NCBI GenBank assembly: GCA_040387195.1 | Contig: JAZKEF010000016.1 | Span: 1 to 64,000 of the forward strand | From: UKL13-3 sp040387195 | GTDB lineage: Bacteria > Bacteroidota > Bacteroidia > UKL13-3 | DNA length: 64,000 nucleotides | Direction: 5' to 3' | Shown: positions 1-9,561 of the stretch, in pieces | How positions within the stretch are numbered: position 1 is the stretch's first letter | Layout: the number at the start of each line of letters is the position of its first letter | Notes under the pieces: model-generated | The model's input: the letters and a program-made list of their open reading frames with translations, nothing else | Databases searched by the model: none | What the model was told of the DNA's origin: nothing | Program-made: the position numbers and the translations under genes

Positions 1-597
1 GAGGCAATATTTACAGCTGATCCACTCTTTACAACTATCGCTAAACCGTTCTTTAACTTTATCAATCAATCAACGGTGGAAGATGGAAGTTCACTTACCT
101 ATTTGTGGAACTTAGGTCCAGGACCTGATTTTAACAAACCCGAAGATAGAACATCAACAGATGCCAATCCGATTAATATTGAGTATGCGGCTGATACCGC
201 CCAGCAGGATGTTATATTGTATGTAACAACCGAACATGGATGTATTGATTCGACAGTGCGTAAAATCAGAATTGATCCGGACATCACCGTGTTTATTCCA
301 AATGCATTCAGACCTGGAAGTGATCCGAATACAACCCCTTGTTTGGATGGAGATCCAGATTGTAATAAGGAATTCAGGGTAGTAGCCAACGGACATTTAT
401 CGGTAGAAGTATTTATCTACAACCGCTGGGGCCAGTTGGTGTTTAAAAGCAATGATGCAGCAGAAGGATGGAACGGAACCGTGTTGAACAAAGGCGTGGA
501 GTTATGTCCGCAAGAGGTATACGTTTACCAGGTAAATGCAATGAGCTACAGTGGTAAACAATACAGATACTCGGGCTCGGTTACGTTGTTGCGATAA
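1..597 (+). CDS. T9SS type B sorting (gliding motility-associated C-terminal) protein, 3' end only
   Basis: The frame is open from base 1, so the gene begins before the window and only its last 198 codons are visible. The first part resembles the end of a PKD/Ig-like repeat. The last ~90 residues carry the pattern of the CHU_C / gliding motility-associated C-terminal domain: VFIPNAFRP near the start of the domain, then IYNRWGQLVF and a closing YSGSVTLLR. In Bacteroidota this domain targets large adhesins or surface proteins through the type IX secretion system and is removed or anchored at the cell surface. A terminator hairpin follows. The function of the missing N-terminal part cannot be judged. 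Confidence 0.85.
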   Translation, partial: EAIFTADPLFTTIAKPFFNFINQSTVEDGSSLTYLWNLGPGPDFNKPEDRTSTDANPINIEYAADTAQQDVILYVTTEHGCIDSTVRKIRIDPDITVFIPNAFRPGSDPNTTPCLDGDPDCNKEFRVVANGHLSVEVFIYNRWGQLVFKSNDAAEGWNGTVLNKGVELCPQEVYVYQVNAMSYSGKQYRYSGSVTLLR

Positions 598-627
598 GAA
601 AATGCGTTGACCCCAATCAACAGAATT

Positions 628-662
628 GGCGATTACTGCGAAAGCGGTAGTCGCCTTTTTTA
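628..662 (+). terminator. Rho-independent terminator after the T9SS type B gene
   Basis: An imperfect hairpin with arms GGCGATTACTGC and GCGGTAGTCGCC is followed by a run of seven T. It lies 30 bp after the stop codon. Confidence 0.8.
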
Positions 663-730
663 TGCCCCTTTAATCAATCTCTAAACGTTGGGTATGTTAT
701 CAATAAAGAGACTTTCCTATATTTGTTTGA

Positions 731-3310
731 ATGCTTAAGAAACACTACCTGCTTTTTTTATGGATAAGCTTTACAACTGTTTTTTGTGTAAGCGCGCAAC
801 AACCAGAGATTACATTGAAGGCAGAGCGTAAGTCATTGGCTGATGTTCTCAGCATATTATCAACTCAATATCATTTTACATTTGCCTACAGCACCGATCA
901 GGTTAATGTCAATCAACAAGTGTCGGTATCCTTTCAACAGGAAAATATCGAAACGGTGTTGCGCAAACTATTTGCCGGTACCGATATCAGTTATTCCGTT
1001 AACGGCACTCAGGTGGTATTGTTTAAAAACCGTAACCACCGGTATATAATAAGTGGGCGGGTCAGAGAGAAAGGCACGGGAGAATTATTGATAGGTGTGA
1101 TTGTAAATACTGACCCACCCAAAGCAGGAAGCATTACCAATGGATATGGGTTTTATTCCCTCTCGCTTCCCGAAGGAGTATATCAGCTTCAGTTTAACTA
1201 TTTAGGGTTTAACCCTATCGTTAAAACCATTAACCTCTCCGGATCCATGGCACTCGATTTGGATATGGAAGCTTCGTCTCAATTGGCAGAACTGATTGTG
1301 AGCGATCAGAATGTTTCCACTAAAGGAACACTGAATACAATTGATGTTCCATTGAAAGCAATGAATGAAGTGCCAATGATTTTGGGAGAAAAAGATGTAG
1401 TAAAATACATCATGCTGATGCCGGGTTTGCAGAAGGGGAATGAAGGGAACAGTTATATGTATGTTCGGGGAGGCAGTGCAGACCAGAATTTGATTTTGAT
1501 GGATGATGCCGTAATCTATAATGCATACCACTATCTGGGACTTTCATCTTTGTTTTCGGGAAGTGAATTACGCAGTGCAGAATTGATTAAAGGCGGGTTT
1601 TCAGCAAAGTATGGAGGGCGTTTATCTTCCGTACTCACCATGAATTTAAAAGATGGGAACCGTGAACATTTTGGAGGTGAAGCCACAATGGGAGTTATTT
1701 CGTCTAAGATAATGCTTGAAGGACCCATCATTAAAAATAAATCATCCTTCATGGTGTCGGCAAAAAAATCATACATCAATACCGTGAGTAAATGGGTTAC
1801 TGATGAAAGCGATAATACACTCGGCTATTCGTTTTATGATATCCATGCAAAAGTATCAACGGACATTGGCCCAAGAAACAGGTTGATGGTAAGCGGGTAT
1901 TATGGCAATGATGCACTTGCAACCGGAAGCGACCCCAACCTTTCGAGCAAGGATGATGGAATTTCATGGGGTAACAGAGTTGTGTCGATGAGGTGGAATC
2001 ATCAGTTTAGCGGAAAATTATTCTCCAATACATCATTGAGTTATTCCAATTACCAATCGAGGGTAGCATTTGGAACGTATGATATTACCCAAGGTGTTTC
2101 CTCATCAGCCATTCAATCGGGCATCAGCGATCTAACACTTAAAACAGATGTTGATTATTGGCTAACCGGATTTCAACGCATCAAAACAGGTGTGGGTGTT
2201 ACCCGCCAGTTTTTTACACCAACAACTACCCTTAAAACAACTTCCACCAGTTCAGAAAGCAGCAACCGGTCAACGGCCAACCAACTCTTCGCATATGGAG
2301 AATACGATGCAACAATCGTAAAGAATTTTCTGCTTATTACCGGTGTACGTCTTTCCGCGTATCAGAATACAACAAGCTATATCCGACTTGAGCCAAGGTT
2401 AAATCTGGTGTATACTCTGCCTCGAAATTGGGGTGTAAACCTAGGGTATGCATTGATGAACCAATACGTACATTTGATTTCAACATTCAATGGACTAGGG
2501 TTACCATCTGATATCTGGATGAGCACGGATGATAAAATCAGTCCGCAACAATCACAACAACTCAATGCAGGTTTATGCAAGAAAAAGATATGGGGTAGTC
2601 CATTCTCGCTGGCAACCGAAGTTTATTATAAATACATCTCGGATATGGCTGTATTGCGTGAGGGGGCTTCATTCTTTCAGATGGTGCCTTTGTATCCGGG
2701 TCAGCCGGTACTGACTGACTGGCGCGAATTGCTTACTCAGGGAGATTGTCGTTCGTATGGAATAGAGCTGTTGCTCAAAAAAGAAGGCAATCATTTGTCG
2801 GGATGGATCAGTTATACATTATCTAAAACAGAAATGAAAGTGGCCGATATTAATCTTGGACGATCGTATCCGGCCAATTACGACAGGCGTCACGATCTGG
2901 GCATTTACCTGAATTATAAAACGGGTCGCCACTTTGCCGTTGCAACTAATTGGCTGTATGGGTCAGGTTATCCCATTTCGTTGCCGGTGGGCGAGTATTT
3001 TCCATCACAACATGATCTTAACCTGGGCAGCGGCAATTTTTCGGGAACACGTTTCGATATTGAAGCCAAAAATAATTACAGGATGAAACCCTACCATCGG
3101 ATGGATGTATCAATCCAGTATCATCATGTCATCGCTCGTAAAATTAAAAGTACCATTGAACTCAGTGCATTCAATGTATACAATCGTGCCAATGCATTTT
3201 ATTACCAGGTTGTGAATAAGGATGATTCGAATGGGAATTCGGAGCGTGTGCTAAGGCAAACAAGTTTGTTTACGATTTTACCATCCTTAAGCTGGACCAT
3301 TCAATTTTAG
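731..3310 (+). CDS. TonB-dependent receptor with N-terminal STN signalling domain
   Basis: Outer-membrane receptor of 859 aa. A signal peptide ends near VSAQ (residue ~23). A secretin/TonB N-terminal (STN) domain follows at ~27-100, then a carboxypeptidase-regulatory-like beta-sandwich at ~105-180 (GRVREKGTGELLIG), a plug domain at ~205-310 (MYVRGGSADQNLILMDDAVI) and a beta-barrel to the C-terminus, which ends in the aromatic SWTIQF. Receptors with an STN domain normally signal to a FecR-type anti-sigma factor, and a FecR and an ECF sigma gene follow 0.9 kb downstream. The next gene, a DUF4249 lipoprotein, starts one base after this stop. The substrate is unknown. A TATATTTG element 5 bp before the start resembles the Bacteroidota -7 box, but no -33 TTG is correctly spaced. 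Confidence 0.9.
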   Translation: MLKKHYLLFLWISFTTVFCVSAQQPEITLKAERKSLADVLSILSTQYHFTFAYSTDQVNVNQQVSVSFQQENIETVLRKLFAGTDISYSVNGTQVVLFKNRNHRYIISGRVREKGTGELLIGVIVNTDPPKAGSITNGYGFYSLSLPEGVYQLQFNYLGFNPIVKTINLSGSMALDLDMEASSQLAELIVSDQNVSTKGTLNTIDVPLKAMNEVPMILGEKDVVKYIMLMPGLQKGNEGNSYMYVRGGSADQNLILMDDAVIYNAYHYLGLSSLFSGSELRSAELIKGGFSAKYGGRLSSVLTMNLKDGNREHFGGEATMGVISSKIMLEGPIIKNKSSFMVSAKKSYINTVSKWVTDESDNTLGYSFYDIHAKVSTDIGPRNRLMVSGYYGNDALATGSDPNLSSKDDGISWGNRVVSMRWNHQFSGKLFSNTSLSYSNYQSRVAFGTYDITQGVSSSAIQSGISDLTLKTDVDYWLTGFQRIKTGVGVTRQFFTPTTTLKTTSTSSESSNRSTANQLFAYGEYDATIVKNFLLITGVRLSAYQNTTSYIRLEPRLNLVYTLPRNWGVNLGYALMNQYVHLISTFNGLGLPSDIWMSTDDKISPQQSQQLNAGLCKKKIWGSPFSLATEVYYKYISDMAVLREGASFFQMVPLYPGQPVLTDWRELLTQGDCRSYGIELLLKKEGNHLSGWISYTLSKTEMKVADINLGRSYPANYDRRHDLGIYLNYKTGRHFAVATNWLYGSGYPISLPVGEYFPSQHDLNLGSGNFSGTRFDIEAKNNYRMKPYHRMDVSIQYHHVIARKIKSTIELSAFNVYNRANAFYYQVVNKDDSNGNSERVLRQTSLFTILPSLSWTIQF

Positions 3311-3311
3311 T

Positions 3312-4145
3312 ATGAACCATTCCATTTTTTATATTGTCATTGTTGTGTTGATGTTCACCGCCTGCGAACGGCAGGAAGATGTGGACCTGAAGGTTCCATA
3401 TAAAAGAAAACTTGTGGCTTCCGTATTTATCGGAGCAGGAGACAGTTTGGTGCGTGCAACACTTTCCTATACTACACCGGTGTTTGGTGCACCACCGGCA
3501 ATTGACATCCGGCACGCGAATGCAGCAACAGGTGTAATGCAGTACCGTGGGATGCAAACCGGTTTTGTGTATGACAGTATTGGTCATGAACACCAAGCTA
3601 TCATATCTCCATATAGCGCAGTAGCCGGAGAGGCGTATCAGTTTGTTTTTACCGATGACCTTGGATCGGTTAGGGGAACCACCGTCATTCCGCAGCCGGT
3701 AGATTTAACTATTCAGCTCAGGTTTGACAGTACCCAAACACCAGATTTTCCGGTATATGTTGCGGATCTCACCTATTCGCTTCAAAGTGCGGTTTCTTCC
3801 TATATAAAATTGCTTCCTGTTTTGATGCTGGATGATTCATTTTCGCTTGTACCGATGGTGCTGGAAACATTCAATCCAATGGTGCTGATGCGTCCCGGAG
3901 AATCTGTTACTTCCCGTTTTGTAGCTTCTGCATCCCTTAATGGATTGCATGGATTAAACTTGCGCTGTTTGATTATTACCTGTGATGAGGCTTATGCAAA
4001 ACATTACAACGCCACGCAAACGGTGGATCTGGGAACGGTATTGCCGGGAAGTGAGCCAACGCAGTTTTACAGTAATATGAGCAACGGTATCGGAGTTGTG
4101 GCTTCGTATAATATTTGTGGGGAGCAGGTGTTTCAGCTCAAATAA
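3312..4145 (+). CDS. DUF4249 family lipoprotein
   Basis: 277-aa putative lipoprotein. A short hydrophobic leader ends in MFTAC, with Cys18 as the likely lipidation site. The arrangement DVDLKVPYKRKLVASVFI, then DSLVRATLSYTTPVFG and later VASYNICGEQVFQLK matches the DUF4249 family, which in Bacteroidota is typically encoded directly after a TonB-dependent receptor carrying a carboxypeptidase-like domain. It probably works as the receptor's surface or periplasmic partner, but no biochemical role is established. The gap to the receptor stop is one base, so the two are almost certainly co-transcribed. Confidence 0.8.
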   Translation: MNHSIFYIVIVVLMFTACERQEDVDLKVPYKRKLVASVFIGAGDSLVRATLSYTTPVFGAPPAIDIRHANAATGVMQYRGMQTGFVYDSIGHEHQAIISPYSAVAGEAYQFVFTDDLGSVRGTTVIPQPVDLTIQLRFDSTQTPDFPVYVADLTYSLQSAVSSYIKLLPVLMLDDSFSLVPMVLETFNPMVLMRPGESVTSRFVASASLNGLHGLNLRCLIITCDEAYAKHYNATQTVDLGTVLPGSEPTQFYSNMSNGIGVVASYNICGEQVFQLK

Positions 4146-4194
4146 ATATGAATAGGAACATAGGGGCAAGTATCAATAACTTTGTCATATCACC

Positions 4195-5154
4195 ATGAAT
4201 GAGCAAGAAACCATCCGACTGATAACACGTGTGCTTGCCAATGAAGCATCCGTGGAAGAGCAACAGCAACTGGAACGCTGGCGCAGACAAGAAACGCGCA
4301 ATGAGTTGCAGTACACAGAAATGTTGCATATATGGAATAACGCACTTCCGGGTGATGTTGATACCGATAAGGCATGGCAAACCTTTGCAAAACGGCTTAA
4401 CAAACAACCCAACGTATTTAAATTGAACAGGATATTCCGGATTGCCGCAGCGGTGATATTGATTGGTGTAATCGGATTGTTTGTGGGCAAACAAATGAGC
4501 GGACCATCATACCAAACAGTTCAGACAACATTGAACCAGGTGAAAGAAATTACCTTGCCCGATGGCTCGGTTGCCATGCTTAACCAGGGATCTACGCTGA
4601 CCTATGAAAAAAACTTCAAAGGAGATGTGCGTGAAATTACCCTTGATGGAGAAGCTTTTTTTGAGGTTGTGAAAAATCCTGCAAAACCATTTGTCATTAC
4701 TTCAGAGCGAAGTGTAACAACTGTATTGGGAACTTCTTTCAACCTGAATACTCGAAAAGGGGAAGCTGCCTTGCTTACGGTGGTTACCGGAAAAGTATCG
4801 TTTGCAGCAATTGCCAGTAAAGAGGAGGTTATTGTAACTGCTCATCAGAGCGCTGTTATTGATACTGATGGACATGCGGTAAAAGCAGAACAAACGGATA
4901 TTAACACCTTAGCCTGGAAAACGAATACACTTTCTTTTAATGATGCGTCACTGGAAGATGTTTTCAAATCGCTGGAGCATTATTTCAATATTAAGATAAC
5001 CATAGAACACAAGCAGATTCACCGTTGTCATTTTACGGGAGAGTTTGTAAAACCGTCCTTTAAGCAGGTGATGGATGTTATCGGAAAAACACTTCAGCTT
5101 ACCTATGAGCAAAAAGGCAGGCAGGTTTTGGTGAAAGGAAAGGGTTGCGAATAA
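4195..5154 (+). CDS. FecR family anti-sigma factor
   Basis: 319-aa inner-membrane protein. A cytoplasmic N-terminal region (ETIRLITRVLANEASVEEQQ) is followed by one transmembrane helix around residues 80-97 and a periplasmic FecR domain with the hallmark ITLPDGSVAMLNQGSTLTY and GEAFFEV segments. The C-terminal DUF4974-type domain (LEDVFKSLEHYFNIKI) resembles STN domains. It should hold the ECF sigma factor encoded next until the STN receptor signals. Its stop codon overlaps the sigma ATG by one base (TAATG). A TAACTTTG box at 4177-4184 could be a separate -7 element, so FecR and sigma may also be transcribed apart from the receptor. Confidence 0.9.
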   Translation: MNEQETIRLITRVLANEASVEEQQQLERWRRQETRNELQYTEMLHIWNNALPGDVDTDKAWQTFAKRLNKQPNVFKLNRIFRIAAAVILIGVIGLFVGKQMSGPSYQTVQTTLNQVKEITLPDGSVAMLNQGSTLTYEKNFKGDVREITLDGEAFFEVVKNPAKPFVITSERSVTTVLGTSFNLNTRKGEAALLTVVTGKVSFAAIASKEEVIVTAHQSAVIDTDGHAVKAEQTDINTLAWKTNTLSFNDASLEDVFKSLEHYFNIKITIEHKQIHRCHFTGEFVKPSFKQVMDVIGKTLQLTYEQKGRQVLVKGKGCE

Positions 5155-5750
5155 TGGCTGCCGTACAAGCTCTGTATACCGATAACCAGCTCTTCGGCCG
5201 CATGTGCAGCGGTGATAAAGGTGCCCTCGAACTGTTGTTTAAAATGCATTACGCTTCGTTGTGCCGGTTTGCGAAAAGTATTCTGAAGGATAATGAACAG
5301 GCCGAAGATATGGTGCAAGAAGTGTTTATGAAATGCTGGGACAAAAGAGAACAGATTCAACTCACCGGGTCGTTTAAATCCTATCTTTATACAGCTGTGC
5401 GCAATCACTGTTTTAATGCACTCAAAATAAATGAACGAAAGTTTTGGATGGAAGAAGGCATGGAGGATGATGAACGTATTGCAGTAAATGATGTGATCGA
5501 TCATATTGCCGCCAAAACATTACAGGATAAGATTACCCGGGCTATCGAGCTGTTACCCGATAAGTGCAGACTTACTTTCCAGCTCAGCCGCTTTGAAGAT
5601 ATGAGCTACAAGGAAATTGCAGAAACGATGGGTGTCTCCGTTAAAACAGTAGAGAACCAGATGGGTAAGGCGCTTTCGGTATTACGCACTTCTTTGGCTC
5701 CCTATATGAAGGACCTGGCCGTGGTCTTTTCGCTGTTTTTTGCCTTCTGA
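5154..5750 (+). CDS. ECF RNA polymerase sigma-70 factor (FecI-like, Bacteroidota type)
   Basis: 198 aa from the ATG at 5154. An upstream in-frame TTG at 5145 is possible but less likely. Region 2 includes LFKMHYASLCRFAKSIL and QAEDMVQEVFMKCWDKR (core binding and -10 recognition). Region 4 includes LPDKCRLTFQLSRFEDMSYK and the helix-turn-helix EIAETMGVSVKTVENQMGKA. This is the usual RNA polymerase sigma-70 family partner of FecR in Bacteroidota. Translation is coupled to fecR by a one-base stop/start overlap. In most such loci the order is sigma, FecR, receptor; here the pair comes last. Confidence 0.92.
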   Translation: MAAVQALYTDNQLFGRMCSGDKGALELLFKMHYASLCRFAKSILKDNEQAEDMVQEVFMKCWDKREQIQLTGSFKSYLYTAVRNHCFNALKINERKFWMEEGMEDDERIAVNDVIDHIAAKTLQDKITRAIELLPDKCRLTFQLSRFEDMSYKEIAETMGVSVKTVENQMGKALSVLRTSLAPYMKDLAVVFSLFFAF

Positions 5751-5863
5751 AAATCAAAATATTGAACCGCATCAGGTGTTGTGATTCATCAGGCAAGGAT
5801 GGAGCATGCAACCACCTGTTACCCTTCGGGTGACTTACCGTATGGAATTGTCCATGTAATTTT

Positions 5864-6757
5864 ATGAAACACCACATGAAAAATTTAGCATTACTTACCC
5901 TGTTTTTTTGCTGCATCTTCTTTACTTCATCAGCGCAGCTTCCCAATGCAGGTTTTGAAGAATGGGATTCGGCCTCTGTTGTAAACGGGGTCAAAATTTA
6001 TAATCCGGTGAACTGGTATTCACGGAACGCGGATATGGTTGGCATTGGAAGAACCTCACCCGTATCATTAACAAAAGACGCCCATAGTGGTTCGTATGCC
6101 ATCAAGATCACCACCAGTTTTGATGATAATGATGAGCTGGCCGGAACATTATCATCTGGAAGTAAGGCTCCATTCGGAGATCCGAAACAAGCGGCTTTTG
6201 AAGAAAAGTTTAAACTTACCGGCAGGATAAAATCATACAGCGCCTGGTATAAGTACACACCTGCCACCGAAATGGATTCCTTTACCGTGCGGATCGCATT
6301 TTATTTAAGGGGAAAAGCATATGGTGCGGCATATTTTACGGGAGGAGCTACCAATGTATACAAACAGTTTCTATGGACATTAACATATCCTGACAATATT
6401 GAAATGGCTGATAGCGCCAAGTTTTTAATTTTTTCATCAAAGTACACCGGCAATGAAGGAACCGAACTCATTCTGGATGATATTGAAGTGCAGTATAAAA
6501 CACCAACCGGAATTGAAGACATAACGCAACCTGCATGGAGTGTTTATCCGAATCCTGCAGAAGATAAAATGAACCTGTTTGGAATCCCTCCCAAGGTTAG
6601 AGCCATTGTTGTAGCCAACAGTCAGGGTACTGTTGTAAAGGAACCGGAACTCACTCAAAACAGCATTGATGTATCGGACCTGAAGCCCGGTTTTTATTGG
6701 CTTACGCTGAAGGATGAAGATGGCAACCAATCAACCGTTAAGTTTGCCAAACAATAA
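5864..6757 (+). CDS. T9SS type A sorting domain protein (PCMD-like), copy 1
   Basis: 297-aa secreted protein. Signal peptide to about residue 25 (FTSSAQ), then the start motif LPNAGFEEWD found in PCMD (putative carbohydrate metabolism) type beta-sandwich proteins. A jelly-roll-like middle has KSYSAWYKYTPATEMDSFTV. The C-terminal T9SS type A sorting domain begins at WSVYPNPAEDKMNL and ends in STVKFAKQ. It is paralogous to the next gene: both share the NAGFE start, the SGT/GKI-lk-aWYKY segment and a sorting tail. A carbohydrate or matrix-binding role would be a guess. Confidence 0.8.
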   Translation: MKHHMKNLALLTLFFCCIFFTSSAQLPNAGFEEWDSASVVNGVKIYNPVNWYSRNADMVGIGRTSPVSLTKDAHSGSYAIKITTSFDDNDELAGTLSSGSKAPFGDPKQAAFEEKFKLTGRIKSYSAWYKYTPATEMDSFTVRIAFYLRGKAYGAAYFTGGATNVYKQFLWTLTYPDNIEMADSAKFLIFSSKYTGNEGTELILDDIEVQYKTPTGIEDITQPAWSVYPNPAEDKMNLFGIPPKVRAIVVANSQGTVVKEPELTQNSIDVSDLKPGFYWLTLKDEDGNQSTVKFAKQ

Positions 6758-6830
6758 TCAATCCGAGCAAATGGCTCACCCGATAAAAAGATAATTTACT
6801 CACCTGGTTAATTGAGTATGTGTTTAAGTT

Positions 6831-6863
6831 GAGGCCACTCTTCCCGAAGAGCTGGCCTCTTGT
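6831..6863 (+). terminator. Stem-loop between the two PCMD-like genes
   Basis: Arms GAGGCCA and TGGCCTC enclose a second pair, CTCTT/AAGAG, around CCCG. A T-containing tract follows (TTGTGTTT). The loop probably terminates the upstream gene. Confidence 0.65.
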
Positions 6864-6942
6864 GTTTAAAAAATAATTCGGTGTGGCATAGGGGTAATTA
6901 AAAGTGTGTTGTCTTAAGCATATACAATTAAGATAATACGAT

Positions 6943-7827
6943 ATGAAAACAATTACTTTTTTAAGTGTCGCAATGTTAAGCTTGTCAACTCAAGCACAGA
7001 TTCCGAATGCAGGTTTTGAAAACTGGACCACAGAAACCAAGGAAGGCATTACCTTTCATGATTTAACAGGCTGGTATACTCCCAATGCAGGTAATGTGTT
7101 TAACAATGATCCCGAAATGGCAACACAAACAACCGATGCATACGGAGGTACACACGCACTAAAATTGTCCAACCCGGCAAATAAATACAACGTAGCGGCT
7201 GCTGTATTTCCGATGACGGAATTGTCAAAAGATGAGTACTCGGATAAGTTTCCGGTTACAGGAAAAATTACGGCACTCAAGGGATTCTATAAATACAACT
7301 TCACTGCAGCACATGATTCATGCAGTATTTCTGTAATGCTGTTTCGCAATGGGCTGAATATAGGGTATGGAGAATTTGTAGGTACAGGTAAAGTAAATAG
7401 TTACAGTCCATTCTCAGCCTCAGTTATGTATTTTCAGGATTCAATTCCCGATAGTGCAAGCATCCATATTTTTAGCAGTATCAACGATTTTCATGAAGGC
7501 ACGGTAATGCATGTGGATGAGATCAGTTTTGCAACAGCAACCACCGGAATGTTGGAACACAAACAACCCCGGGTAAAAGCATCGGTGTTCCCCAATCCTG
7601 TTTATGGTATGGCGGGCATTGAATTCGAATTGATGGAGGCCGGAACAACTTCGGTGGAAGTGTATAATGTATTGGGAGTATTGGTACACGTATTGGTATC
7701 CAATGGTCAGTTTGTTGCAGGAACACATCGTTTGGACTGGAACACAAGTAATTTTCCGGAAGGAATGTATTTTGTTAAAGTTAACCAGGATACAACCGAA
7801 ACTACCATCAAGGTTTTGCTTAAATGA
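6943..7827 (+). CDS. T9SS type A sorting domain protein (PCMD-like), copy 2
   Basis: 294-aa secreted protein. The signal peptide ends at STQAQ (residue ~19) and is followed by IPNAGFENWTTETKEG, almost the same opening as the preceding gene. The middle again has a KGFYKYNFTAAHDSCSISVM segment. The tail VFPNPVYGMAGIEFEL...GMYFVKVNQ is a type A T9SS sorting domain. The two genes look like an old tandem duplication that has diverged strongly. A terminator hairpin follows 20 bp after the stop. The function is not known. Confidence 0.8.
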   Translation: MKTITFLSVAMLSLSTQAQIPNAGFENWTTETKEGITFHDLTGWYTPNAGNVFNNDPEMATQTTDAYGGTHALKLSNPANKYNVAAAVFPMTELSKDEYSDKFPVTGKITALKGFYKYNFTAAHDSCSISVMLFRNGLNIGYGEFVGTGKVNSYSPFSASVMYFQDSIPDSASIHIFSSINDFHEGTVMHVDEISFATATTGMLEHKQPRVKASVFPNPVYGMAGIEFELMEAGTTSVEVYNVLGVLVHVLVSNGQFVAGTHRLDWNTSNFPEGMYFVKVNQDTTETTIKVLLK

Positions 7828-7850
7828 TTATTCAAACAATACCACCACAA

Positions 7851-7878
7851 GAGCCGCGAATATTTCACGGCTTTTTTT
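7851..7878 (+). terminator. Rho-independent terminator
   Basis: GAGCCGCGAA and TTCACGGCT form a stem followed by seven T, 23 bp after the stop of the second PCMD-like gene. Confidence 0.8.
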
Positions 7879-7940
7879 ATGCAGTTACGTAAGGGTAAAT
7901 TCAGGTTAAGATGATTGATTTTTCAAAGTAATTATTACTT

Positions 7941-7971
7941 TTTGTTTAAAACAGTTTCACTGCTACATTTG
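7941..7971 (+). promoter_or_regulatory. Bacteroidota sigma-ABfr type promoter for lpdA
   Basis: TTTG at 7941-7944 and TACATTTG at 7964-7971, separated by exactly 19 bp, match the -33/-7 consensus TTTG-N19-TAnnTTTG of the phylum. The lpdA start lies 50 bp downstream. Confidence 0.8.
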
Positions 7972-8021
7972 CGGCACCAAATCCAGAGGCATTTTCACTT
8001 TGGAATAAAACAACAAGTAAC

Positions 8022-9419
8022 ATGAAATACGATGTAACCATTATTGGATCGGGCCCGGGCGGATATGTAGCTGCTCTTCGCTGTGCACAACTGGGAATGA
8101 AAACGGCTTTGATTGAAAAATATGCAACCCTTGGTGGCACCTGCCTCAATGTGGGCTGTATTCCTTCCAAAGCCATGCTTGATTCTTCGGAGCACTACCA
8201 CAATGCGGTGCATACCTTTACCAATCATGGTATTGATATCAAGGGTGATATTAAAGTAAACCTGAAACAAATGGTGGAGCGTAAAAATGGGGTGATTAAA
8301 CAAACCTGTGATGGGATTGATTTTCTGATGAAGAAAAACAAAATAGATGTGTACAAAGGGGTGGGTTCGTTTGTTACTAAAAACAAGATAAAGGTTACCG
8401 GTGAACAAACACAGGAGCTCGAAACAGATAAGGTAATTATCGCTACGGGTTCCAAGCCCTCTTCATTGCCGGGAATTGAGATAGATAAAAAGCGGGTAAT
8501 CACTTCAACCGAAGCATTGAACATGACGGAAGTTCCCAAACATATGATCATCATCGGTGGTGGTGTGATCGGGTTGGAACTGGGTTCTGTTTATGCACGT
8601 TTGGGAGCAAAGGTTTCTGTAATTGAATATACTTCCAGCATCATTCCTACCATGGATGGTTCGTTGGGTAAAGAGTTGCAGCGTGTATTGCGCAAACAAG
8701 GGTTTGAGTTTCACTTTAACCACAAGGTAAAAAGTGCTAAAACCAAAGGCAAGGAAGTAACGGTTGTTGCCGATAACGAAAAAGGAGAAGAAGTAACCTT
8801 TACAGGAGATTATTGTCTGGTATCGGTAGGCAGAAGAGCTTATACAGATGGTTTAGGGCTGGAGGCAATCGGGTTAAAGTCAGATGAACGCGGACGTGTG
8901 GAAACAGATGCGCATCTGGAAACTTCCATAAAAGGAGTGTATGCCATTGGCGATGTGGTAAAAGGAGCAATGCTCGCCCACAAAGCAGAAGAAGAAGGAG
9001 TATTTGTTGCCGAAACCATGGCAGGACAAAAACCACATATCAACTATAACCTCATTCCGGGTGTGGTATATACCTGGCCTGAAGTTGCCGGTGTGGGAGC
9101 TACCGAAGAAGAACTGAAAAAAGCAGGAACCAAATATAAAGCAGGATCATTCCCGATGCGTGCATTGGGCAGGGCAAGAGCCAGCGGAGATATTGACGGT
9201 TTTGTGAAAATACTGGCCGATGCCGAAACAGATGAAGTGCTGGGTGTGCATATGATTGGTCCGCGCGTTGCCGATTTAATAGCCGAAGCAGTTACCGCTA
9301 TGGAGTTCCGTGCCAGTGCCGAGGATATCTCACGCATGAGCCACGCACATCCAACCTATGCCGAGGCCGTAAAAGAAGCCGCTCTGGCCGCTACAGCCAA
9401 CAGAGCGTTGCACATGTAA
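8022..9419 (+). CDS. lpdA: Dihydrolipoyl dehydrogenase (E3)
   Basis: 465-aa flavoprotein. It reoxidises dihydrolipoamide in the 2-oxoacid dehydrogenase complexes and the glycine cleavage system, passing electrons through FAD to NAD+. An N-terminal FAD-binding GSGPGGY (res 9-15) is followed by the redox-active disulfide GGTCLNVGCIPSK (Cys41 and Cys46), an NAD-binding GGGVIGLELG near 185 and the C-terminal dimerisation motif HAHPTYAEAVKEA, which holds the catalytic His. The length is normal for the family. No E1 or E2 genes are adjacent. A well-formed promoter lies upstream. Confidence 0.96.
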   Translation: MKYDVTIIGSGPGGYVAALRCAQLGMKTALIEKYATLGGTCLNVGCIPSKAMLDSSEHYHNAVHTFTNHGIDIKGDIKVNLKQMVERKNGVIKQTCDGIDFLMKKNKIDVYKGVGSFVTKNKIKVTGEQTQELETDKVIIATGSKPSSLPGIEIDKKRVITSTEALNMTEVPKHMIIIGGGVIGLELGSVYARLGAKVSVIEYTSSIIPTMDGSLGKELQRVLRKQGFEFHFNHKVKSAKTKGKEVTVVADNEKGEEVTFTGDYCLVSVGRRAYTDGLGLEAIGLKSDERGRVETDAHLETSIKGVYAIGDVVKGAMLAHKAEEEGVFVAETMAGQKPHINYNLIPGVVYTWPEVAGVGATEEELKKAGTKYKAGSFPMRALGRARASGDIDGFVKILADAETDEVLGVHMIGPRVADLIAEAVTAMEFRASAEDISRMSHAHPTYAEAVKEAALAATANRALHM

Positions 9420-9561
9420 ACAGGAAGAATCTCGGATTGTTGATTTCAGATTTCGAGATCCACAATCCGAAATCCGCATTTTCCTCCATGATTCTTTTTA
9501 CACCAACGGTTTTGTTTATATCCTAAAAATCAGTACCTTTAATGTACTAATTGATACGGCT

